From assembly GCA_003134655.1 (NCBI GenBank), contig PLBY01000107.1, forward strand, positions 149,279 through 213,278: a stretch of DNA of 64,000 nucleotides, written 5' to 3'. The notes below the pieces were generated by a model that was not told the origin of the DNA, did not search any database, and saw nothing but the letters and a program-made list of their open reading frames with translations. This document shows, in pieces, positions 47,294 through 56,091 of the stretch. Position numbers and translations under genes: made by a program. Position 1 is the stretch's first letter; the number at the start of each line of letters is the position of its first letter. This stretch comes from Acidobacteriaceae bacterium (GTDB lineage: Bacteria > Acidobacteriota > Terriglobia > Terriglobales > Acidobacteriaceae).

Positions 47294-47854
47294 ATGAGCA
47301 CAGTCACTGCACCACAAGCAACCGCCGTTACGACCTGGAACATTGACCCCGTTCACTCCACCGCCCAGTTCAAGGTCAAGCACATGATGATCTCGAATGT
47401 GAAGGGCGAGTTCACTACCATCACCGGCAAGCTGGAACTAAACGAAGCCGATATCACCAAATCACGAGTCGAGGCATCGATTGATGCCGCTACGATTAGC
47501 ACCCGGGAGGCGCAGCGCGATGCGCACCTGAAGAGCGCCGATTTCCTGGATGTCGAGAAATTCCCCGTCTTAACCTTCAAGTCGACTCGCGTCTCGAAAG
47601 AGGGACGTGTGGAACTTGCCGTCGAAGGCGATCTTGCGATTCACGGCGTCACGCGCAACGTGGTATTTGACGTCGAGGGGCTGAGCGCCCCCATGAAAGA
47701 CCCGTGGGGCGGCACCCGAATGGGACTCTCCGCCACGACTAAAATCAATCGAAAGGATTTTGGACTAACCTGGAACGCGGCGCTCGAGACGGGTGGGATC
47801 GTCGTGGGCGAGGAAGTCACCATCACGGTGGATGTCGAGTTCATAAAAGCGTAA
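47294..47854 (+). CDS. YceI-family lipid-binding-like protein
   Basis: 186 residues from the ATG at 47294, preceded by GGGAGG; the ATG at 47255 lacks this. The sequence WNIDPVHSTAQFKVKHMMISNVKGEF is the hallmark of the YceI beta-barrel family, whose members bind polyisoprenoids or similar lipids in a lipocalin-like pocket. Also seen are SADFLDVEKFPVLTFKSTRV, HGVTRNVVFDVEG and INRKDFGLTWN. No signal peptide is evident, unlike the periplasmic E. coli protein, so it is probably cytoplasmic. A hairpin that may end transcription lies 38 nt after the stop. Confidence 0.9.
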   Translation: MSTVTAPQATAVTTWNIDPVHSTAQFKVKHMMISNVKGEFTTITGKLELNEADITKSRVEASIDAATISTREAQRDAHLKSADFLDVEKFPVLTFKSTRVSKEGRVELAVEGDLAIHGVTRNVVFDVEGLSAPMKDPWGGTRMGLSATTKINRKDFGLTWNAALETGGIVVGEEVTITVDVEFIKA

Positions 47855-47892
47855 CCCGGCGCATCGGGTTTTCCCGGTCTCTTTAGAGCGAT

Positions 47893-47914
47893 AGCCGTCC
47901 GCCTTGGGACGGCT
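47893..47914 (+). terminator. Possible terminator after the YceI gene
   Basis: AGCCGTCC (47893-47900), loop GCCTTG, GGACGGCT (47907-47914): a perfect 8-bp GC-rich stem. It is followed by TCGCTTGTTT, only a weak T-run. Confidence 0.5.
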
Positions 47915-48003
47915 TCGCTTGTTTGGGCCGCGTAGAAACGCATTCATCTCAGCACGCGGCTTCGGCTTTGCTTGCACGTGTGCGACGGTGCTAGACTTCG
48001 CGA

Positions 48004-48483
48004 ATGGCTACCAAGAAGAAAACCAAGAAGAAGTCTACGAAATCAAAGAAGACCGCCACTCCGAAGAAGAAGCAGACAAAGAAGCGGGCGGTGAAACGAG
48101 CAGCCCCTAAGAAATCCGCGAAGAAGACGGCTGCTCCGAATAAAGCTGCGGCAAAGAAGATCGATGTGAAGAAGTCGGCTCCTGGGAAGATTTCGGGTGC
48201 AAGTGCCAGGGAGACTCAGAAGGCAAGTCGAGGACGGCGCACATCGGTCTCCCGCGAGACGCTAGGGCCGGGTTCGGGCGGGCAGTCCGGAGACTTGCAG
48301 GGTTTGTCTAACGTCGAGGCCGCGGATTCGGAGAGTATTGACGAGTTGGTCGAGGAAGGGAACGCATTCGAGGCTGGAATCGTGACGGGCGTGGAAGACG
48401 CGGGAAGGCACAGAACCAAGGAAGTGACCACGCGTGAGGTTCCGGAGGACGACGTGCCTGACGAATACCTCGATCAGGACTAG
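48004..48483 (+). CDS. Lysine-rich basic N-terminus fused to an acidic conserved tail
   Basis: 159 residues. Residues 1-65 are almost entirely Lys, Ala, Thr and Pro in histone-H1/AlgP-like repeats (KKSAKKTAAPNKAAAKK) and could bind DNA or RNA. The C-terminal 60 residues are acidic and look conserved: ESIDELVEEGNAFEAGIVTGVEDA, then REVPEDDVPDEYLDQD. I recall similar tails in small proteins of unknown function in Acidobacteriota and Planctomycetes. No ribosome-binding site is obvious. The role is unknown; a nucleoid-associated function is a guess based on composition. Confidence 0.65.
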   Translation: MATKKKTKKKSTKSKKTATPKKKQTKKRAVKRAAPKKSAKKTAAPNKAAAKKIDVKKSAPGKISGASARETQKASRGRRTSVSRETLGPGSGGQSGDLQGLSNVEAADSESIDELVEEGNAFEAGIVTGVEDAGRHRTKEVTTREVPEDDVPDEYLDQD

Positions 48484-48578
48484 GAAGGCACGCTGATCGT
48501 TTCAATGTCTGGGAGATCGCAATCGCAGAAACCGCATTGAAGATCGCGGCCTGCTAATCGCGACGACGCAAAACTTAT

Positions 48579-50846
48579 TCAACGGAAGTTCTCGACCAGC
48601 ATGGCTTGCGCCTGTTCCTGGCCGGGCTGGTCGAAGGCGACCGTGCGGCCATCGGGCGTGGCTCCCAGCCAGAAGGGAACGCGATTGAGCACAGTAACCG
48701 TGGTCGTGCGCTGGCGTGCGAAATCGTAGAAGCTCAACACCGCCTGGTGTCCCAGCGACGGTCCCACAAAAAGAATTCCATCTTCAACGATTTGCCAACT
48801 GGCCCATGTTCCCGGATGAACCAGGGGCAGTGGTGTCTCAGGGCCGCCATTCACGGGAACGCGCCAAATCTCGGGCTCAGCCATTTGAGTCTTGGCGTAG
48901 TAGACGTACTTTCCATCGGGAGATTCTAGAGCGGCGTGTCCACCATGCTGCGTGACTTGTACCGGCGGGCCACCCCCCGCAGGCACCTTCCAGACCTGCC
49001 ACTCTCCAGAGCGCGGTGAAGCGAAGTAAACCCACTTGCCGTCGTGCGACCAGCTCGGGCAAACACTGTGGAACGCATCCGGAGTCAAAATGAGGGGCGC
49101 GCCGCCGTGCAAGTTCATCGTCACGATCTTGCTGCCGTTCGGCGTGGTAGCGTCAAACGCGACCGAAAGGCTGTCAGGCGACCAGCGCGGCGTACCGGCT
49201 CCTCCCACCGCGCTTAACTGGAACCCGTTGCTCCCATCACTGTTGCTGATCCATATCTCCATTGTTCCCGAGCGATCCGACATATACGCGAGTCTCTTAC
49301 CATCCGGAGAGAACTGCGGTCCCGGGCCTTGATCCGTGTCGCTCGTCGATGAGACTGTCAGGTAAGCGCGCTTATCGTCCGTGCCCGAGAGATTCATTTG
49401 CCAGATGCTGACGCTGCGCAACAGGCGTTCGTACACCAGGCGATATCCGCGGCGTGAGACCGCCGGATCCCACGCAGGCGAGCCTGCCTCTCTGATCTCT
49501 ACAGCGGAGTCAGGAGCGTCCAAAGAGACTCTCCAAAGCGCCGGATGACCGTTGCGATTGGAGGAAAAGATGACCGAGCGCCCGTCGAAGGACCATTGCG
49601 GCGCACTGCCGATCCGTCCGCGTTCCGAAAAAAGCCGAACCCCTTGGCCCCCGCTGACTGGTGCGGCCCATATTTCATCGGGCGCTCCGATCTCCCGGTT
49701 GCGCACGAACATTACTTTCTGGCCATCCGGAGAAAACGACGGGCCCCAATCCTGGACCATCGGCGGCGCAGTGGTGACGCGGCGCACCGTCGAGTCTTCG
49801 AGCGAGAGCAGATAAATGCCGGACTGCCCTGCGAACGCGATGAACTTGCCGTCTGGAGACCAGTCGAGTTCTCCATGGCTGGGTACCACTCCGCCTGTTT
49901 GGAGTTCTCGCTCTGCGGTGCCGCTGGAAGTCAACTTGAACACCGCGGATGCGGCGGTCACGTTCTGTTCCGCCTTTCGCTTCTGCTCGCCTCCGCCATC
50001 GGCGGCCACTATGTGGATGGTATAGGTCTGGTGAGAGAGGCGTGAGAACGCGATCCAGCGTCCATCCGGGGACCATACCGGATAGCGGTCGTCGTCGTTG
50101 CCGGTGAGCTGCAAAAGCTGTTCGCTGCCCACCGCCGTCACGTAGATGCCCGACTCTCCCGGCTGCGAATGCTCGCGGAAGAAAGCCACGGAATTTCCGT
50201 CAGGAGAAAAAGCTGGCGTAGCCGTATCGGAAATTGCCAGCAGTGGGCGGGTATGTTCTACAAAAGAGCGCGTGGGCGATCCCGCGCCGTAACTGGAGGA
50301 CGTTCGAAATAGAAGTGCGGCAGCCAGAAACAAGGTGAAAAGCACGCCGGCGCCCAGCAGGTATTGCAGCAAGGCGCTTCGGCTTGGAGTGCCTGCGTTC
50401 GAAGGCACCGCGGCCGGGGACGGCAACTCGGTCCGAGGAGCCCTCGGAGTTTCGACCGGGATCGGAGTCTCAAGCTTCGGCGACGGAGCCTCTGGAACCA
50501 CCAACTTGGCCCCCGCCCACTCGACTGTCGCAATGAAGCGGTAGCCCCGCCGCGGCAACGTCTCCACATACCGCGGATTCTCCGCCGAGTCGCTCAACGC
50601 CTCCCGCAGCTTGTTCACGGCAGCATTGAGGCCGTGGTTAAAGTCGACGAAGGTGTCCCCGGGCCAAAGGCGCGTTCGGAGTTCTTCCCGGGTTACCAAC
50701 TCTCCTGGCTTACTCAGCAGCACCACAAGAATTTCAAAAGGCTGGCCCACCAGCTTCAGTCGAGTCCCGAATTTCCACAGTTCATGAGTGTGCAGATCCA
50801 CTTCAAAAGGACCGAACCGTGCCCGATCTGAACCATTGCCAGTCAT
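48579..50846 (-). CDS. CadC-like winged-helix / TolB-type beta-propeller membrane protein
   Basis: 755 residues. The first 100 residues are an OmpR/CadC-type winged helix (FGPFEVDLHTHELWKFGTRLKLVGQPFEILVVLLSKPGELVTREELRTRLWPG; YVETLPRRGYRFIA). A Pro-rich linker and one membrane helix (about 165-187) lead to a C-terminal WD40-like/TolB propeller with repeated PDG motifs (FSPDGQKVMFVRNR; SPDGRWIAFSR; SHDGKWVYFASPRSG). The DNA-binding part should be cytoplasmic and the propeller periplasmic, giving one-component transmembrane signalling. This architecture is expanded in Acidobacteriota. Target genes are unknown; it is divergent from the Sel1-repeat gene. Confidence 0.9.
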   Translation of the reverse strand: MTGNGSDRARFGPFEVDLHTHELWKFGTRLKLVGQPFEILVVLLSKPGELVTREELRTRLWPGDTFVDFNHGLNAAVNKLREALSDSAENPRYVETLPRRGYRFIATVEWAGAKLVVPEAPSPKLETPIPVETPRAPRTELPSPAAVPSNAGTPSRSALLQYLLGAGVLFTLFLAAALLFRTSSSYGAGSPTRSFVEHTRPLLAISDTATPAFSPDGNSVAFFREHSQPGESGIYVTAVGSEQLLQLTGNDDDRYPVWSPDGRWIAFSRLSHQTYTIHIVAADGGGEQKRKAEQNVTAASAVFKLTSSGTAERELQTGGVVPSHGELDWSPDGKFIAFAGQSGIYLLSLEDSTVRRVTTAPPMVQDWGPSFSPDGQKVMFVRNREIGAPDEIWAAPVSGGQGVRLFSERGRIGSAPQWSFDGRSVIFSSNRNGHPALWRVSLDAPDSAVEIREAGSPAWDPAVSRRGYRLVYERLLRSVSIWQMNLSGTDDKRAYLTVSSTSDTDQGPGPQFSPDGKRLAYMSDRSGTMEIWISNSDGSNGFQLSAVGGAGTPRWSPDSLSVAFDATTPNGSKIVTMNLHGGAPLILTPDAFHSVCPSWSHDGKWVYFASPRSGEWQVWKVPAGGGPPVQVTQHGGHAALESPDGKYVYYAKTQMAEPEIWRVPVNGGPETPLPLVHPGTWASWQIVEDGILFVGPSLGHQAVLSFYDFARQRTTTVTVLNRVPFWLGATPDGRTVAFDQPGQEQAQAMLVENFR

Positions 50847-51089
50847 TTGTGCTCAGCGAGGTTTCCGATGGTACATCATTCTACGTTTTCGCAGCCACTC
50901 TAGTTCCATGGACGCGCGACTAAGTCTTTTGTCATCAGGTCATTGCTGGATGAGGTCCAGCTTTTTGACAAATGATCCGGTTTGCACCTACGAATGACTC
51001 AGCTTGCATTGCGGTATCCGGCGTCCTGCGACACCGTTGGGCCTGAGCTCAGGGAAGTCAGAGTAAGGGCCCGAGCCAGGAGGGATATC

Positions 51090-52082
51090 GTGAGAACAAA
51101 ACGTTTGAATAGAACCATAGCCCGACGCCAACTTGCATTAGGAGTCGTCATAACGCTAGCCGGAATGCTGCTCGCTGGAAACGCCTTGGGTCAGACGCCA
51201 CCGAAGGAGCAATGCAGTCTCGCCGTGGTCTCGCGCCTTGTGCGTAGCGACAAGAAGGTTTGTGACGATGGGCTCGTGCAACAGATGGCTCGGCGAGGAC
51301 ATGCGTTTGAGCAGAACCAGTTGGGGATTGCCTCCATCTTGGCGATTGGTCCCGACTACGACGAACGAGAGGCTCTGCAATGGTTCAGCCAGGCGGCACA
51401 ACGAGGTTACGCTCCGGCCCAAGTGAATCTAGCCGTCATGCACATCAATGGATGGGGCACACCCGTCAACTATGGCGCGGCGCTCAATTTACTGCGCGCG
51501 GCCGCCGATGCGCATTTTGCGCGCGCGTACTACAACTTAGGCATCCTCAATATGGAGGGCAAAGGCGTGCGGCGGGACAGTGACGAAGCCTTCCGTTGGT
51601 TTCAGAAAGGCGCGGAGGCCGGCGACAGCAGCGCTCAGACAAATCTCGGCTATATGTACGATCAGGGACTCGGCACCTCGCGGAGCGCTACGACCGCCGC
51701 GATCTGGTACCGCAAAGCCGCCACGGCCGGCAATCCGCTGGGCGAGAACAATCTCGCAGACATGTATCTGCGCGGGGACGGCGTTCCGCAGGATAACGAT
51801 GCTGCATTTCTGTGGTTCCAGAAAGCCGCCGCACAGGGACACACTGGAGCCCGCATCAAACTGGGATACATGTACGCCGATGGCCGCGGAACCAAAAAAG
51901 ATCCGGAAGCCGCGTATTCCTGGATTACGGCCGCGGCAATGGCCGGAGACGCCCGCGGCAACGACTTGCTTCATTCGCTGGAAAAGGTCCTGAACCAAGG
52001 GCAGATCGCTGAGGCTCGAGAACGCGCGAGCAAGCTGCGGCAGCAAGAACCACAGGTCACGGACCAGGCATTTGTTCAGTGA
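51090..52082 (+). CDS. Exported Sel1-repeat protein
   Basis: 330 residues from the GTG at 51090, chosen because AGGAGG lies 6-8 nt upstream and a signal peptide follows (VRTKRLNRTIARRQLALGVVITLAGMLLAGNALGQ). A TTG start at 50982 and an ATG at 50994 are alternatives. The mature part has five to six Sel1/TPR-like repeats of 36 residues (NLGYMYDQGLGTSRSATTAAIWYRKAATAGN; KLGYMYADGRGTKKDPEAAYSWITAAAMAGD). Such repeats mediate protein-protein contacts. No enzyme domain is seen. It lies between the propeller regulator and the GH3 gene, on the opposite strand to both. Confidence 0.85.
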   Translation: MRTKRLNRTIARRQLALGVVITLAGMLLAGNALGQTPPKEQCSLAVVSRLVRSDKKVCDDGLVQQMARRGHAFEQNQLGIASILAIGPDYDEREALQWFSQAAQRGYAPAQVNLAVMHINGWGTPVNYGAALNLLRAAADAHFARAYYNLGILNMEGKGVRRDSDEAFRWFQKGAEAGDSSAQTNLGYMYDQGLGTSRSATTAAIWYRKAATAGNPLGENNLADMYLRGDGVPQDNDAAFLWFQKAAAQGHTGARIKLGYMYADGRGTKKDPEAAYSWITAAAMAGDARGNDLLHSLEKVLNQGQIAEARERASKLRQQEPQVTDQAFVQ

Positions 52083-52133
52083 GCGTGACGGCGGCTTCCG
52101 CAGCCGTGTCCGCTTCGAGTGTCAGACACAGTT

Positions 52134-54533
52134 CTACGGCAGAATCTCCGCTTCTGCCGCCAAACCGTGCGCCGAATCAGGGCTGATCCAAACCTTTACC
52201 TTCGCCGGTTCGGCAGCGAATTCGTTACTCGCATTCCAGATCGCAAAGGCTTCTGGTTTCAACTCAAACGTCACTTTTTTGGTTTCTCCCGGAGCTATAG
52301 CGACTGTCTTGAATCCCTTCAGCATGCGTACGGGTTCGGCAACGTTGGTGCCTTGAAGCTGAATGTAGAGTTGGACCGCTTCCTCGCCAGCGCGTGCTCC
52401 GGTATTTGTCACCTCGGCCTCGGCGGTTAGTGCCGGGGCGGCATGCTCTGCGTCGCTCAATCCTGTATTGAGAGCCGCGGCACTTAATCGTTGCGTGCTG
52501 ACGGTTGTACTTCCGTATGTGAGGCTGGTGTACGACCCCCCGTAGCCGAAAGGGAATTGCGGAGTGTTCTGTTCGTCGATATAGCGCGACAAGTATCGTT
52601 CCGTAATGTCCTTTGGCGGGTGCGTCAGATCGGTGTCCCCGGCAGGTCGTCCCGTATTCAGATGATTGTAATAAAGCGGTTCTTGCCCCACGCTGCGCGG
52701 CCAACTGACAACCAGTTTCCCGCTGGGATTCACTTCTCCGAAAAGAGTACGAGCCAACGCCGGTCCTCCGCTGATTCCCGGCAGCCACGCCGCGATCACC
52801 GCAGCCACGTGTTCAAACGCCCAGGGCACCGTGAGCGGCCGCCCGCTGAATAGAATCAGAACCACGGGCTTGCCCGTGCCGACAATAGCTTCCAGCAATT
52901 CTTGTTGCCTGCCGGGAAGCCCCAGATACGCACGCGATGCCGCCTCCCCACTCATCTCCGGGGTCTCCCCTAGCGCCAAAATCAGGACGTCTGCTTTCTG
53001 CGCTCCTGCCACTGCGGCCGCAATCTCGTCATCAGTTCCGTCGAGAATTCCGGAACCCTTGAATCGGAACACATGGCTTTCGCCGACTCGTTGCGCCAGC
53101 GCTACCGGCAGCGAAATGCGTGGGCCCGAGCCCGCGGGCGCTCCGCCTGGATAGGAAGAATCATCGCCGAGCGGCCCGATCACTGCGATGTTCTGCGTTC
53201 CGGTTGCCAGCGGGAGCAGTGGCCTTCCGCCGGGCCCGTTTGCATTCTTCAGCAACACGAACGATCGTTCAGCAGCAGTCTGCGCCAGCGCAATGCTCTC
53301 CGGATGGTAAAGCGCCTTCGCCGCTCCAGCCTCATCCACAAACGGATGCTCGAACAGACCCAGTGCAAGTTTGACACGCAGCACACGGCGCACCCCCTCA
53401 TCCAATTCAGCTTGCGTCGCCTGGCCGGAACTCACGATCTGTTGCAAGTGATCGTGATACAAGCTGCTCACCATGTCCATATCCACGCCAGCAAGGAATG
53501 CCTTGCGCGCCGCGGTAGCACCGTCCGCTGCGATGCCGTGCGGAATCAGTTCTCCCACGGCGTTCCAGTCGCTGACCACCAACCCGCGAAAGCTCCACTC
53601 TTTTCGCAACACTTGCTTCAATGTGAATGGATTCGCCGTCGAAGGCACTCCATTCAATGAATTGAATGCACTCATCAGAGATACAGTTCCAGCCTCCACC
53701 GCCGCGTGAAACGGAGGCAGGTAAAACTGACGTAAAGTATGTTCAGAAATCTCCGTGCTGTTGTAGTCGCGTCCGCCCTCGGCCGCGCCATAACCGACAT
53801 AGTGCTTGGCGCACGACGCAATGCTGTCCGGTGCGTCCAACCGCGAACCCTGATAGCCCCTCACATAAGCCGCAGCCATGGCCGATCCCAGAAAAGGATC
53901 CTCGCCGGCACCCTCGGCCATCCGTCCCCAGCGCGCATCCCGCGCGATATCGACCATCGGCGAAAACGTCCATCGGATCCCATCCGCAGACGCCTCCATC
54001 GCCGCCACACGCGATGCCTTCTCCACAATTGTTGGATCCCACGTCGAAGCCAGTCCCAGCGGGATGGGAAACTCCGTCTTGAATCCATGAATCACGTCGA
54101 GCCCAAACAGGATGGGAATATGCAGCCGCGCCTTCTCCATCGCAATCCTCTGATAGCGGTTGATCTCGTGCGGATCGATCACATTGAACAGCGACCCAAT
54201 CTGTCCGCGCGCAATCATGTCGTCATAATCGGTCCTGCCCGTTCCTGGCCCGGTAGGTTGCCCGGCGGAGTACTGCACTAACTGTCCAACCTTTTCTTCC
54301 AGCGTCATCTGCTGCAGAATCGATTCCACTCTGGCATCGAACTTCGGGTCCGCGACACCGCCCATCTGGGGCGTCGACGATCGCGTCGACGGTGCTTGGG
54401 CGAACACGCCCGCACTCATCGCGACACCGATTCCGCACAACAGGATCGCAACTGAAATCCTCTTCAACGACCTTGATTGGATTCTTTCGAGTGACCAGCG
54501 AGCAACATCGATGTATAAGAGTGAGAATGGCAT
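52134..54533 (-). CDS. bglX: GH3 beta-glucosidase (BglX-like), exported
   Basis: 799 residues; GGAGG lies about 10 nt before the ATG. A signal peptide or anchor (about 25-46, ending VFAQAPS) is followed by the GH3 barrel with KHYVGYGAAEGGRDYNSTEIS and the nucleophile Asp in FRGLVVSDWNAVGEL, then the alpha/beta sandwich domain (VLLKNANGPGGRPLLPL; ALGETPEMSGEAASR) and a C-terminal fibronectin-III-like domain (VTNTGARAGEEAVQLYIQ). It should remove glucose from beta-glucan oligosaccharides in the periplasm. It is divergent from a LacI regulator and near a TonB receptor and a GH144-like gene, consistent with one glucan-use locus. Confidence 0.93.
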   Translation of the reverse strand: MPFSLLYIDVARWSLERIQSRSLKRISVAILLCGIGVAMSAGVFAQAPSTRSSTPQMGGVADPKFDARVESILQQMTLEEKVGQLVQYSAGQPTGPGTGRTDYDDMIARGQIGSLFNVIDPHEINRYQRIAMEKARLHIPILFGLDVIHGFKTEFPIPLGLASTWDPTIVEKASRVAAMEASADGIRWTFSPMVDIARDARWGRMAEGAGEDPFLGSAMAAAYVRGYQGSRLDAPDSIASCAKHYVGYGAAEGGRDYNSTEISEHTLRQFYLPPFHAAVEAGTVSLMSAFNSLNGVPSTANPFTLKQVLRKEWSFRGLVVSDWNAVGELIPHGIAADGATAARKAFLAGVDMDMVSSLYHDHLQQIVSSGQATQAELDEGVRRVLRVKLALGLFEHPFVDEAGAAKALYHPESIALAQTAAERSFVLLKNANGPGGRPLLPLATGTQNIAVIGPLGDDSSYPGGAPAGSGPRISLPVALAQRVGESHVFRFKGSGILDGTDDEIAAAVAGAQKADVLILALGETPEMSGEAASRAYLGLPGRQQELLEAIVGTGKPVVLILFSGRPLTVPWAFEHVAAVIAAWLPGISGGPALARTLFGEVNPSGKLVVSWPRSVGQEPLYYNHLNTGRPAGDTDLTHPPKDITERYLSRYIDEQNTPQFPFGYGGSYTSLTYGSTTVSTQRLSAAALNTGLSDAEHAAPALTAEAEVTNTGARAGEEAVQLYIQLQGTNVAEPVRMLKGFKTVAIAPGETKKVTFELKPEAFAIWNASNEFAAEPAKVKVWISPDSAHGLAAEAEILP

Positions 54534-54603
54534 GGGACGGAACCTCCGTGGGGCCCGGTTGCAACTAGCTACTAAATCGGGTTAGTCGGGCGTTTCCGCA
54601 ATG

Positions 54604-54633
54604 TATCAAAAACTCTTTTCTTCTCAATGTCAA
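54604..54633 (-). promoter_or_regulatory. Predicted GH3 promoter with LacI-operator-like motif
   Basis: On the minus strand a consensus -35 TTGACA (54633-54628) is followed by a weak -10 (TTTGAT or TTGATA, spacing 17-18). On the plus strand AAAACTCTTTT (54609-54619) fills the spacer; it differs by one base from AAAACGCTTTT in the promoter of the receptor gene at 56092. A repressor bound there would block the polymerase. Confidence 0.5.
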
Positions 54634-54703
54634 TAAGTATTGCGCGTGGCGAGTTAAACGTCGTGCTTGCTACGCCGATTCGGTTTGTGCGAGACTGCGC
54701 AGC

Positions 54704-55783
54704 GTGACGACAAAGAAGAAGGGCAAGAGCGCTGGCAAGACCGTGCGCATGGGGCCCAAGCCGGTGAGTTTGAAAGAGCTGGCGGAACATCTTGGACTCT
54801 CCCCCGCCACCGTGTCTCTGGTCATCAATCGCTCCCCCGTCGCAGACTCCATCCCCCAGGAAACCAAAGACCGGGTCCTTGCCGCCGCCCGCAAGTACAA
54901 ATACCGCCCCAGCTTTTTCGCCCGCTCCCTTCGCGCCCAGCGCAGCTTCACCATTGGAGTCATCGTCCCTGAGGTCAGTGATGGCTACTCCGCCTCTGTG
55001 ATGAGTGGCGTCGAGGACTATTTGCTGCAAGAGGGATACTTCTACTTCGTCGTAAGTCACCGCCACCGCGCCGACCTGATCGATGAATATCCGAGATTGT
55101 TCCTGGAGCGATCCGTCGATGGCCTGATTGCCGTCGACACTCCCTGGACTCTTCAACTCTCGGTCCCCGTAGTCACGGTGTCAGGGCACAACCAGGTGAA
55201 GGGCGTTACCAACATCGTTCTGGACCACGTTCGCGCCGCCGAAATTGCTCTCAAACATCTTTTTCAGCTTGGTCATCGCGAAATCGCCTTCATCAAAGGG
55301 CAGGAATTCAGCTCCGATACGGAAGTCCGCTGGGCGAACATCGAAAAGGCTGCCCGCCACCTCGGCCTGCGGATTTCGTCGGCTCTCATCTCTCAGCTCC
55401 AAGGCGACTCTCCGTCTCCGGAGCTTGGATATGAAGCCACCCGCAAGCTGCTTTCGTCGCACAAGGCGTTTACGGCCCTCTTCGCGTTCAACGACATCTC
55501 CGCGATGGGCGCCATCCGGGCCCTTCGCGAGGCCGGGTTTCGCGTGCCCGAAGACGTCTCCGTCGTGGGCTTCGATGATATCCAGAGTGCTGCCTACCAG
55601 AACCCGGCGCTGACCACTGTGCGCCAGCCACTGCGCGAAATGGGAAGGATCGCCGCTGAGACGTTGCTCCGCCGCATTCGCGCCTCGGAATCGAATTCGC
55701 ACGGGGGCGAGACGATGGTCGAACCCAAACTGATGATCCGCGAGACCACCTGCCGGGTTTCGAACGGCGTCGCTCCCAGATAA
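54704..55783 (+). CDS. LacI-family transcriptional regulator
   Basis: 359 residues; GTG start. A basic N-terminal extension of about 20 residues (TTKKKGKSAGKTVRMG) precedes the LacI helix-turn-helix and hinge (VSLKELAEHLGLSPATVSLVINRSP). The sugar-binding core follows (FTIGVIVPEVSDGYSASVMSGVEDYL; GHREIAFIKG; PEDVSVVGFDDIQSAAYQNPALTTVRQPLREMG). It should bind a sugar released from the locus's substrate and then leave its operators. It lies between the GH3 gene (divergent) and the receptor gene (downstream, same strand, 308 nt away), and candidate operators are found in both promoters. Confidence 0.92.
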   Translation: MTTKKKGKSAGKTVRMGPKPVSLKELAEHLGLSPATVSLVINRSPVADSIPQETKDRVLAAARKYKYRPSFFARSLRAQRSFTIGVIVPEVSDGYSASVMSGVEDYLLQEGYFYFVVSHRHRADLIDEYPRLFLERSVDGLIAVDTPWTLQLSVPVVTVSGHNQVKGVTNIVLDHVRAAEIALKHLFQLGHREIAFIKGQEFSSDTEVRWANIEKAARHLGLRISSALISQLQGDSPSPELGYEATRKLLSSHKAFTALFAFNDISAMGAIRALREAGFRVPEDVSVVGFDDIQSAAYQNPALTTVRQPLREMGRIAAETLLRRIRASESNSHGGETMVEPKLMIRETTCRVSNGVAPR

Positions 55784-55971
55784 CGCGCCGCAACAAAAAA
55801 CATCTGTTGGAAGCTTCTTCCTGAAAAAAAATCCTCTGCGCGCCAACCGGCTGACGAAGACCCCATGACATCGCGTGATCGCCTTAACAAAATCGTTAAG
55901 GTGACCGAGAACAAATAAATCCTGTCGTCGCCGGGCGAAACCGCATCTCAGTCTTTCCCAGAGCATTGCGC

Positions 55972-56043
55972 TTGACTGTGGAAAATCGCCTGTGCTATAA
56001 GCGGTTCGAATGTTACTAAAACGCTTTTGTAGAGTTTTAGTAA
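55972..56043 (+). promoter_or_regulatory. Promoter and operator of the glucan-locus receptor
   Basis: TTGACT (55972-55977), 18-nt spacer, TATAAG (55996-56001) is a good sigma-70 promoter. Just downstream a perfect 10-bp inverted repeat, TTACTAAAAC (56013-56022) and GTTTTAGTAA (56034-56043), frames AAAACGCTTTT (56018-56028), which has the central CG and flanking A/T runs typical of LacI-family operators. This covers roughly +5 to +35, a repressor position. The remainder of the 308-nt gap (55784-56091) shows nothing else. Confidence 0.65.
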
Positions 56044-56091
56044 GCATCGCCCCATCAAAATCGTAAGGTTCTTCAAGGCCGGGAGGCTTCA

